Source: Paramacrobiotus metropolitanus
Lineage: Eukaryota > Tardigrada > Eutardigrada > Parachela > Macrobiotidae
DNA: 64,000 nt
Direction: 5' to 3'
NCBI RefSeq assembly: GCF_019649055.1
Contig: NW_026570411.1
Coordinates: forward strand, 62,001 to 126,000
Part shown: positions 47,536 to 58,500 of the stretch, one piece after another
Layout of the letters: each line of letters begins with the position of its first letter
Numbering within the stretch: position 1 is the first letter of the stretch
The notes under the pieces: model-generated
Database searches by the model: none
The model's input: the letters and a program-made list of their open reading frames with translations, nothing else
What the model was told of the DNA's origin: nothing
Made by a program: the position numbers and the translations under genes

Positions 47536-49247
47536 CCCTCGTCCGAAAATTGCATCAAGGAAATTTATTTATGGTGCTTCAACTTGTGGCACAGCCTAAA
47601 CGAAAGACTTTGATCACCTGCAATATTAAGCTCGAACGGCCGGCAAGATGACCAGCGGTCAGCACAAGTGAAAAATACGTAAAACTACCGATCAGAGCCC
47701 GCGTCACATATACGACTATTACGATCGTGCTGCAAGTGCAATTTATAACCATTGTATTCATGACTATGGCCTTTAGCCATTGCAAGAACTGACTATGTAT
47801 TCTGGAACCGAGTTGTTCGACTGTGAAAATGCAACATGCAGGTACAGGGTGCAGAAGTCACAGCCCTGATTATTCGAGTACAAGCGTGTGTAAGCATTTA
47901 CTCGCATCGTCCGCGGTACAAGCGTGTGTAACTACAGCATGGTATGTTCTACCTGATAAACACAACGTTTCATGACATACACAGAATAGTATTTTGCCAG
48001 CATCCAATAATTACTCTAAGGGAAAAAAGACAACAATCAAGCTAGCAGTAGTTAATAAAAGACGCTTAATAAAATACTAAATAAAAAACTGTATAAAATC
48101 GTCCAGTTCTTCGTCTTACGATGTTAAGCACAACATGCTCTTGTCAGAGTGCTTGAAAATCTCAAAATCGGTCGAACAGTGTCTGTATTGTAGACTGTGC
48201 AATAACGGGTTAGCGCTTCACCATTCGAAAGTTAAGCGCCACATACGAGTCCATCGCAAAAGCGAGGAAAATCCTGGGATCCACGCCATCTTGAATGCTC
48301 CGGGTCACGTGCCGATACGGCATTCGGACGACTATTAAACATCGCCTAAAAGAAGGCAGCCTCGCTAACGCACTGCACTACCAGCGCCGCGGCTGCCGGT
48401 AGTGCGTCATCTTCCAGCTGAAGACCGACAAAATCCAGGAACGGTATAATGTTTTATCCATTCCACGTGATACTTCATCCATGAACGGAATATTGTAGAG
48501 TTCATTCAACTTGGCGCAAGCTGCCTTCTCTTCCTGCTAGTTTCAAGCAAGCAGCGGCCTCCGGTACATTTTCAATTTATTTTCAATACTGAACAGCTTT
48601 ACATTAAAAACTAATGCAGTAGTTATATATATATATACAAGCCCAGCACGGATGAATAATGTCTTAGGATTTCGAGCATGTAAAAGGGTTAAGTGCATAT
48701 GTATTAAATAATGGCACGATGTTTATTACATTAAGGAGGCACGAACAAAATAAACAGGCGTGAGCAGAACCTGTTATTTTTGCTAATGCGCAGTTCGCTA
48801 ATTTCAATGACAATTCGATATAATAACACATAGTAACAATCTGGGGATTCACAAACAGCCCATACAAAATATTTACGTTTCTGTACCAAATGCACGAATA
48901 TATTCTTCTAACAAATTCAAGTAAATCAGAACCTACGTATAATAATTATTATTTTTGGTTTTGTACTTAAAGCAATTGCTTGTACAACAATCCGCTAATA
49001 ATAATATTAAACATATTTTTATTAATTATGCTGCAAGATATTTGTATGAAATTGTTACAATACTGGGTAGGGATGCCGTAAACCGGCATAATTATGGAAT
49101 CTTACATAAGATGTATATCCGTGGAATATAATATAGTATACATATGGTAGTACATATTAAATACGTAAACATTTTATTTCGATGGAAATACAGTTTTATA
49201 TCACTTTGCCAGCAGGGAAATTACTAAAAGCTCCTGACATCAATCAA
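47536..49247. other. spacer with one zinc-finger-like ORF
   Basis: AT-rich; only the short ORF at 48135 stands out. Confidence 0.45.
48135..48338 (+). CDS. short ORF with one C2H2-like finger
   Basis: 67 aa with YCRLC, then 13 residues, then HIRVH: spacing C-x2-C-x13-H-x3-H, close to a BED or C2H2 zinc finger. No other domain follows. It could be an exon of an unseen gene or a remnant of a transposase N-terminus. Confidence 0.3.
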   Translation: MLLSECLKISKSVEQCLYCRLCNNGLALHHSKVKRHIRVHRKSEENPGIHAILNAPGHVPIRHSDDY

Positions 49248-49544
49248 ATGCTTGTAATAGCACTTCGTGGAAGCTGGCAATTCGCTGTTTTAGTTCTGTT
49301 ATTGACTATTATAAATTACACACAAGTAATCGCGCCGGCTCGTAGCAGCCGGCAAACAGGTAATGCTGCTGACAAATCATATGTTTTTCGCGGAGAAAAT
49401 TTTGCCGACTGCATCAAGTGCAGAAATATGCATGCAGTGCATACAACGAATACATATAGAGCAAGCAGAATAAACGGAAAGAATAGCGAATATGTTTCCG
49501 GCAATGTTGTCAAGCAGTGTCGGGCCCTCGGCTGCCGTTTATAA
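49248..49544 (+). CDS. putative small secreted protein
   Basis: 98 aa. The ATG at 49248 gives a signal-peptide-like start (FAVLVLLLTIINYTQVIA). The mature part has four cysteines (CIKC and two near the C-terminus), many Arg/Asn and no known domain. An ATG 66 nt upstream is in frame but would bury the signal peptide. Confidence 0.4.
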   Translation: MLVIALRGSWQFAVLVLLLTIINYTQVIAPARSSRQTGNAADKSYVFRGENFADCIKCRNMHAVHTTNTYRASRINGKNSEYVSGNVVKQCRALGCRL

Positions 49545-49644
49545 GCCATGAGCTTTGCTGTGAAAAACCCCATAAAATAGTTTTAACGCAGACTGCGTAA
49601 AAACAGCGTTTACTGTACCTGCTGTTGAATTACTTTCGCGCGCG

Positions 49645-49650
49645 TATAAA
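49645..49650 (+). promoter_or_regulatory. TATA box
   Basis: TATAAA 51 nt before the ATG of the gene at 49701. This predicts a 5'UTR of about 25 nt. Confidence 0.5.
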
Positions 49651-49700
49651 CAGTTCCGATTCAATTTATTCTTCAGACTGTTGTCTTTTTCTTCGGTTCA

Positions 49701-50643
49701 ATGAATATCAGTGCGGTGCAGTCGGCGGGTGACGGCTGGACGGCCGTCAACGGCACGGAATATGCCGGTCCCTGGGTTTATGTTGTGCAGTTCGTCAAAG
49801 GTATGGACACGCAGGGATTTCTAGCCTTTATGCTGGGCATGGTGTCCGGTTGCGTCGTGGTGCTGCTGGGACTGCTGGCCTACATGGCCTGCCATCTCCA
49901 CACACACCACCAACTCCTGCAGCAGGCGCAGAACCGACTGGTCAAACTGGAAGCCGCGGTGCAGTGGCTGCTCAAGGCGGATGGCCGCGCCGGCTCCCTG
50001 CAGGATCCCACAGCACTGCTGCTCGCCAAGGTAATTAATGTTGTCCGCTATTTTACCGGGGCATACGTACTACATTATTCACTCATTCTTATATAACCGT
50101 TCTTTGGTATCAAAACGATGCTCTTAAAGCATCTCCACTGTAATTGCTTAATCAGCGCTTTGAGGAAGCTTACGACTGCTGAGGTTGGAAAAGGATGCGA
50201 GGTCACGAATCAGCTATGATTACGATTACCAGAATCGAGAAACCCCAGTTCACTGTGCGGCCAGTTTATAGGATTAATTTATTAGAACTTCCCGTACGAA
50301 CGGCAGAACGCAAGCTAAAATCAGGTTTAGAAACAGAATGTGCGGTTTCCGGTAAATGTGCCTAGTCATTCATGGTAAGCTGGGCAGAAAATTTAGTCAC
50401 ACATGGTGAACCGCTTAGACAACATTCATCCGCTTTAATATCTCTCCTAATTATATATACGTAAAGCACGCGGTTACAATACACTGCGGTATCTTTTGGG
50501 CTGAGCGATGTGCTGCTTATGGTGACCTTTCAGAAAATCCTCAAGGAAGCGGTCTGATGCAAGAGGGCCTGGTGGACGATGTGTATGATGTCACCGCTAC
50601 CGCCGGGAACGGCAACTACGAATCAAAAGACTGCGTTTTATGA
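49701..50643 (+). CDS. small single-pass membrane protein, two exons
   Basis: Exon 1 is 49701-50030, exon 2 probably 50506-50643, 155 aa. The N-terminus has sequons (MNIS, NGTE), one long transmembrane helix (FMLGMVSGCVVVLLGLLAYMA), then His-rich and helical cytoplasmic sequence (QLLQQAQNRLVKLEAAVQWLL) with coiled-coil character. The donor is AAG|GTAATT. The acceptor at 50505 (GGGCTGAG) is phase-compatible; the stronger-looking TTTCAG at 50533 is out of phase. Exon 2 ends in an acidic tail and DCVL. No family recognised. Confidence 0.5.
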
Positions 50644-51589
50644 CTTTTATCATAGTAATGTACAGGGGATGAACAGCACTGTGGCTGTGCGTTTACTGTT
50701 TAGAAATGTCTAATAAATGCGCCGTTGGCAAATTCGGAAGACAAATATTTATTACCAGTAATTAGGCAGGATGCAATAGAAGTACTCGGAGTACGGTTCC
50801 GGCAGAAAGCAGCTGCATTAATTGGCTATTAATCGCGCGTTTGTTTAAGGATTCACTCGAGTCCTCGCGTGCGAATAACAAAAGCAGCGGTAGCGCATCG
50901 CTACTGACAAAAAACACCGGTGTGTCGCAAACCGGCATCTTGTACTCTGTACTTGCACCGACTACAAGTAGCGCTACCGTTTAATCTGCAGTACGCACGT
51001 GTACAAGCTTCGCCCACCAAAATTTCGACGGAAGGGCAATTTCAATGGATTATGCCAATATACGCGTGTCAACCATGAGATCTGTCAAATATGTGCATTG
51101 ATATTGTTTTGATAATCGAGTACGTGCTTCGTACATAATAATGCCTACTTAATAATAATACGTGCTTCGTAATTCAATCATGCAGCAATCGCAGTTCACC
51201 AAGAAGTCTGCAGAAATATACGAGTACGCAATGTATGTGACTTCCTTTATGGAAGTCATTTAGAAAGTTTTAAATACGTAACATATACGAAGCACTCTTC
51301 AGCTGTCAGCAGCTGCAGATCCATCCATCCTTACTTACTTTGATTACTTTGCTTACTCGCAGCATCCGGTTGGGCGTTATCAGTGAATGTAAACCAGTAT
51401 AAAGAATGATGGTTTTTACACCAAATCAGAGTTTTGGAGCTCTCATCCAGCAAAATCCTCCTTTTTGACGCCCACAACGCGAAAAGCGTCTGACCGCCAA
51501 GGTGCGCTGATGTCAGCACTGGCAGGTGCTTGGTGTTAACGCACGTCGCGTGCACAAGCGCTTCTCTGTTGGAAACCGGCGGACGCATT
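50644..51589. other. spacer
   Basis: Nothing recognised, apart from possible highly decayed upstream BiP sequence from about 51480. Confidence 0.4.
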
Positions 51590-51845
51590 GAAACTGACTC
51601 TCTATCTTCGATGGTACTGATTTCAGTGCAACTCTGTCCCGCGCTAAATTCGCAGAACTGAATCTGCTACGATGACGAATTCTTCATATGAAAATGAGGG
51701 TAATCCATTGTGGAGAGTGGCCTAATTTGCTCCTGGTTGCACGACAGAAAATCTTTTCCGATTCACCATGAAACCGGTGCAGAAAGTCCTGGAGGATGCC
51801 CACATGAAAAAGACGGACATTCATGAGGTCTTTCTTGTACCTTTG
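51590..51845 (+). pseudogene. BiP/Hsp70 fragment
   Basis: Two in-frame islands match the substrate-side lobe of ER Hsp70: FDGTDFSATLSRAKFAELNL (51607-51666) and [15 protein letters not shown] followed by KKTDIHEV (51753-51830). About 83 bp of unrelated sequence separates them. It then runs into stops. The rest of the ATPase and peptide-binding domains is absent, so this is a relic. Confidence 0.75.
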
Positions 51846-52488
51846 TTAACATAGCTCTGACATATCGTCGCTTTATATAGTGAAAATCTGAGCATATTGA
51901 AATACAGCGACAAACGTAGTGTTCCTTAGCATTTCAGTCAATTTCCAGCGGACTTTTGTTTCGGCACTCGGACGGTGTCTTCAGTTTAACGATTAAACCG
52001 TCCGCCGGACGTCTTAGATCACATGTGATTTCCAGCCGGCGCCACATGTGGTTTCCACCAGATCCACGGTTACACTTTCCATTCAACGGCGATTTGTTCA
52101 GCAACATGTTAGTTCGTGAGTCGGGATTGATTTCTTAGTTTTGTTATTAATTTGGATTATTTTAACAACACTCTGAAGAGAATCAGCGCTACGGTTCAAC
52201 CTGAATTTCGATCTAATGTATGCCATCAATCATGACTCCTGGGGGTCTTCTGAGGCACACATTTTAAGCCCAACGATGCGCGCCTGTATATATAATCTGT
52301 ATATATAATTTTGAGCATAAATCAGAAATAACCGGTTATAATGCATATAAACGCAGTTAAATATTTTAAAACTGTTACCGTTCATGCATTAGTGTCTGCG
52401 TAAACCCGTTCATGCTGCATCAATTTCAAAATTGCCGGAATGTACATAAAGACCTAACGGCTTTGACGAAACATTAATCTGGGCAATC

Positions 52489-52497
52489 TATTTAAGC
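52489..52497 (+). promoter_or_regulatory. TATTTAAG promoter element
   Basis: TATTTAAGC lies about 70 nt before the astacin ATG, a reasonable TATA position. The same core occurs in the LTRs at 22101. Confidence 0.4.
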
Positions 52498-52561
52498 AGT
52501 CTAACGTGTTAACCGTTCCAACGGCGATCGTAGCCCTTTGAACAGGAGCAGGGTAGCGAAA

Positions 52562-55500
52562 ATGTTGCAGATTTTGTTACGCTGCGGATTCGCGTGGCTC
52601 GTGCTCCTCCATGGTTCTTCTGTAGCCCGAACGCTGCCAAACGGTAGAAAAAGTCAAATTTTCAAGTTTTGATCAAGGAATGATTTTCCCATGTCAACGC
52701 TGCATTGGACTTTTAATGTTTTTCTAGACTGGAGAGACTATGTTGATGATAATATGTTGGCAGCCGAGGATGATCAGTCGCGATACAGCAGCGATTTCTG
52801 GGAGGGCGATATTGCTGGAATTGACTTGGACGAGGTACTGTCATGGTGTGACGTTCTGCCGTTCACTCGAAAATCACCGACGACGAATTTGATGCTACAG
52901 ATGCGAGGAAATACGGCTGCCAATGCAGCCGATAACGACAGTCTCCTGTGGCCTAACAATACGGTCCCCTATGAGTTCAGCACGCAACGTTCGGCGGCAT
53001 TCAGTAAGTAGTGATTTGCAATGGACGACAAAATTTACTTAACCTCGGAACCGGTTTTGCGGCTGTGGCTTTAGACAGAGAACAGAGAGAACACGGTTGC
53101 CGCGCTTACTGTTCAGATATGCGGCTATAGCGACGGATATGCGGCGCTCATTCATCGTATGCGCTGTAAGCCGACAGCGGCTACCGGTCCGCAGTAAAGT
53201 AAACTTTGCCATCCATTGTAATCAAATTGATAACTATGGCTCCATTTTGTCGGTTTTTTATCCACCTATCCCCCACCAAATCGTGGTCGAATCGTTGTAG
53301 GACTGTCGGAAAAGAAAATGATTAAGGAAGCGATGGATATCATTATGCACTACACCGGCAACTGTGTACAGTTTGTGCCACGCACCAACGAAACTGACTA
53401 CGTAAAATTTCAAAAAAGCTTCCAGTAAGCGCTTCTGTAGCAGTCCATTAATGTGAAAAGAAACGGATTTGTCTCTCTGCGAGGGAACGGAAAGTCGGTT
53501 GAAAATTACTGTGTATTGCAGGTGCCTGTCGAGTATCGGTCGCGTGGGTCAGAAGCAGATGATCGAACTGACGTCGGACTGCATGCGTCATTACGGCTGT
53601 ATCCAGCACGAGCTGCTGCACACGCTGGGTTTCTACCATGAACAGTCGCGGCTCGATCGTGATGATTATGTCATCGTCAACTGGGACAACATCGCGGCAG
53701 GTGTGCAAAAATTGTCCCAAGTAGCGGCACACTGCGTAAGATGAATGGCCCTGTATATTGTAACGATAGAAAATCTTAGTACCGCCAGTTTGGATTGTTA
53801 ATTGCTTTTCTACATCAGTTATTGGTTCATTCGTTCCTTGTCTTCCTCATTAAGATCATGTGAATCAGCATCTCATTGTCTTACCGCTTTACCGCTACAA
53901 TCTCGATGCTCTTAACTTTTACTTTTGCGCACTAGAATCATTCTTGGATTTGCTTCTTGCCAGCTAGCTAACCTTGCTTTTTGCCTTCTTGCCCTGTGTA
54001 CTTGCTAATAAGAATCTTGCCGTGACTGCCATGTCTTGCGTTGTTGTTTGTAAACACTTCGAGATGAATCGTCTCATCTCCCACACAGTAGTTGTGTAAT
54101 TGCCACCTTGCTTCCGGTCAGCATCGCTGCTGACCGTGCCAGCCTTTTGATTGTCAGTTAGCCTTAACAGCCGTTACATCGTGGTACGGTGGATTAACCA
54201 TCCCACTAGAACAGCAGTTTAACCGGCTGCTGTTGCATGGCGCTCCTGGGTTTCGGACCAGTGTAACTCCAACCGGAGTTAACTCTCCTTCACTCTCCTG
54301 TCAACATTACCCGCCCTACATTACCTGGACGGCTTTCCAAGGAAGTCAAGCGCCTCACCTGCACATCGCGCGCTTCCACCCACCACCAGAAAGTCTTCCT
54401 TGCCATTCATAGGGGACCGGAAATACCGGCTTTCCTTAAAGATTACCGCATACCGCGAGTGTCAATGGGTAAGTTACTACCATGTGGCAGTTGGTGAAAA
54501 CATAATTACAATTTTGTCGGATTTGATTACTTATATTTCCACCTAAGCCGGCTAAAGTTATCGAAGCCGATGATCTTGTCGTTTTGCACTTACTAACTTC
54601 ATTATTGTTTTAACTTTCTCATGTCACTGATATTAACGAAACACACATTACATAAGTTTGCATGATAAATATTATTTCTTTTGTAAAATACATACATATT
54701 ATTTCTTTCTCACGTGGCACACCCAATATCGTTTTGTGCGTATCACAGTATAAGTACTGTATATATTAGGGAATGAGCAGCTTACATTAGCCTGGCGCCA
54801 GTCAAATGGTTCTTTTCCCACATTACCGAACATAAGGAAGAGAGAAATGTAGATTCCTCTCCCAAGCATTAAAAGTATCGCTCCAGTAGATCCATGGCAT
54901 CCGATCCAGAATCTTTGACAGACCAGTTGGGCTTTCTCACAAAGGCTCAACTGCTCGCAGTCAGCAAGCGTCTTGACCAAAACATTGCCCAGTCTAAGAA
55001 GAAAGGCCATTTCGTGAAAACATTAGCCGAATACATGACAACACATAAAATTCCTTTCTCCACAGTAGATCCCTCACCTCTACCACGCCTTGTCAGACAG
55101 ACAGATTCTCCCTCCCGCAGCTCATACGCGACAGCGCGTTCAGATTCACAGTTTCACGCGCTGTCTTCAACTGCGCAACCTGAGCTGGCCGTCGGTCAGC
55201 CCAGAGAGGCCACAGAGCAAGAGAAGAACCCGCCGTCAGCGTTCAGATGGATTGAGCCGGGATACAATACAGAGAGAATTCCCCGCTTGCAGTCTCCGCT
55301 TCCGTATACTCTTCCAGAGAGCATACAGGAAAAGTTCCAGTCACACCCAGCCGCAGCGAGGATGAGAGAAATATGCCACGCTCTCGACACGTGCTACACG
55401 TCTGAGCAGAGGCAGGCCGGCAGGGCCAATACAGACGAATTATTAAACTTATCGCTGATCGTAGCAGCTGAATGCATTCAGAGTGCAGCGCAGACCAAAC

Positions 55501-58500
55501 CGGCTGCAGAGACAGCCCAATCTCCTGACACGTGCATTGACCACAGGGCAGATATTAAACACGAACCGGCAACACACACAGAGAATAGGACGCAGATTAA
55601 CAGTACACACCGAAATACGAGTACTTATACATTGAATGCGCCTGTACATAACATAATTCCTGACAGGGCACAACCACCAGCTGATCTGACAGATTTGTTA
55701 CGCACATTAACAATGAATAACAACAGTGCTAGACTACAGGCTAAGGACTTTAAAATTGAAATCTTTAACAACAAGCCCGATTATATTATCACAGACTTTT
55801 TCCAGCAGTTTGAGCGTGCCGCTGCAGCACTTAACTGGGACGCAGGTAGAAAATTACAGATGCTACCGAACTACTTAGGCGATATGCCTAGACGTTTGTT
55901 TGAGTCGTTATGGCAGAAAAACTCACATTTACCATACGATGAATGGAAAGCACAGTTTACTAAGCGATTTTTACCTGAAGATTATGAGTTGACTAAGAGA
56001 ATGGAATTGTCAAAAAAGGTTTATAAGAAAGGTGCAGATATTAATGCGTTTCTTGATGAAATGGAACTGTTATTTCAGCAGATAGATCCGCTAATGCCTG
56101 AAACATACAAAGTAGCTGAAATTCAGCGTGCAATAGCTGACTTGCCAGAGTACAAAAGATTTTTGGCAACATCAAAAACACATACAGTCAGTGAGTTCCG
56201 CTCGATTTTGACCAGATTAACAATTGCGGATCGTCCGGCCGCAGGTACGGAGACAAACCCCATTGAGGTTAACTATATTACCGAAAATAAATTTCGCCCG
56301 TCGCGTGACCGCTCAAATAGCTACCAGCGCACAGATAGATCACGCAGCCGTGATGAGTACCGTAAAGACCGATATTATCAAGATCGATCTCGCAGCCGCA
56401 ATCGGTATACCAGCGCAGACTACCGCAATCAGTCGCAGTCTAGCAAATTCCGTAGACAGTCCAAGCCAGATCGTTACCGGTCACCGGCGCAGCGCGCGCA
56501 AGAACGCAGCGGCCGCTTTAGCTCGACTGATCGCAGTGACCGCTTCCGGTCAAAAGACCGCTCAGACCGCAGCCGTTCACGAGATGATAGTAAACGCAGC
56601 TCAGGTCAGGATTACAAACGGATAGATAGAAAGTACATAGACTTCGACAGCTACCGGCTTCAGAATGGGAAATTATTTTGTCCACGGTGTGTAGATTTTA
56701 CCCATTCTTACAAGGAGTGTGAGGATTCGCATCCTGATGATCGGTATAAAGTCGCACGAGTGTGCCCAGCAGACATTAAAGCACGAGTACAAGAGAAGTA
56801 CGACGATTACATAAAGTACAATCTTGCGAAAAAAGGTAACGCGTACTGGCGTACTGACGAGGGAAAAGAATGAGACCTTACGGTAAAGGAGGTCCGTATG
56901 GTCGCCAATATGATCCTCCGTTTGTACTTAAGGAATCCGAAATTAATACATACAATGTCCAAATGCATAAAGATTCAATAAAGATATTACCTAGTCAGTC
57001 AAGCCCTTATGCGAACTTCAGCATGCCACAGACAGTAAGCCCCGTCTACGTCGAACTAAACATTAATAATAAAAAATTACCTGTTCTAATAGACACAGGT
57101 GCAGGTTGCAGCATAATATCGGAAGTTTTAGCAGTGCAGCTCAATTTAGATTTTCGGCCTTTTCATAACGATGCTCCTAAATTACGATTTGCTACCGTTT
57201 CTGAAAAGTTCCAAGCTAAGAACACGTACTTCAGTGAAATTACTATTACATTCGAACATCGTACACTGCAACATTATATATTCATAGTTTGTGACTTGCC
57301 ATACGAGAACATTATTCTCGGTAACGATTTCCTTAAAGAGCACAATCTGTGGATAAACAGTTACACCGGAAAATTATACTTCGGAGCCGAAGATACAAAA
57401 CAAAAGGTCAACAAATTACTCAGTCGAAAACGTGTACTTTCCGATGTACAGGACATGATGTTCGCTGACACTTTCATACCGCGTACAAACTTCGTACAAC
57501 AATATCACCAGCACCTCAAGAAAGCACACCGTCACCGCTTGCACATTAATTCTATTAAAGAAAACGATGCCGAAAACATTATTAGCGAATCAGTCGTGCA
57601 TACAGTACCTTGTGAAGTATGTGTATCGAATATGTCTACCGCAACCAATACACCATTATCGTTATTTGCGGAGGAACATGACGATAATACGAGTACAGTA
57701 CACAGTACAGACTCTCCCACGCCGTCACCGGCGCACGTCGCTTCCCCATTGCCCATGGCACTCACTCTTGTCGTGCCACCGGCGCACATCATGCCCCCAG
57801 TGCAACCTAACCCTCCTTCAAGCTCGTTGGCTGAGGAGGCGGTTTGCACCACTCAGTTCGCGCAGTCGCATGCAGCTCCGCTGCAGTCTACTGTGACGGA
57901 CTCGCACACCGGCGCACACAAAAGGTCAGACTCACCGGCACTGCCTCGCGTGCCACCATGGCCGCCACCGCTGGACACGGAAATGCTTTGCTCACCAGAA
58001 CCAGTGAATGACATCACATGGGATCGAGCCGGCATAAAACTAGCATCTACCACAGTGTTGCCAGCAAAGCACGGCATGATATTGACACTTTCAGCGCCTA
58101 ACATTTACAACGGAGACGTACTCGTATTGGGAAACAAATTACTATTACATAGTCATCTTGTAGCAGTTCCAAATAGTGTAGTACGCTCAGAGAACGGAAA
58201 AATTAACATACTAATAACTAACTTTTCTGATAAAGATATTAAACTCAAACGAGGTGTACTTATTGGTCATATGGAACCCGTAGATGCAGTAGCAGAAGTG
58301 CCGATAACAAAATTAGAATCGTCAGATATTCCCGGCATAGATAAAGATGAGTTGATGCAACACATTAAAACAATGAAGTTTCATTCAGGATTATCTACGG
58401 AAGAGCGAAATATATTAGTCAGATTATTTGTGAAATATCAAAAAGTGTTTCCTTGTAAGGACAGGCCGCTCGGTGATTGTGGCAACATTATGCACGAGAT

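Noticed and set aside
50533-50643. Exon 2 of the 49701 gene starting at the TTTCAG acceptor
   Set aside because: Out of phase with exon 1; the acceptor at 50505 keeps the frame.
57532-58104. Minus-strand ORFs inside gypsy pol
   Set aside because: Shadows of the Pro/Ser-rich spacer of pol; no independent support.
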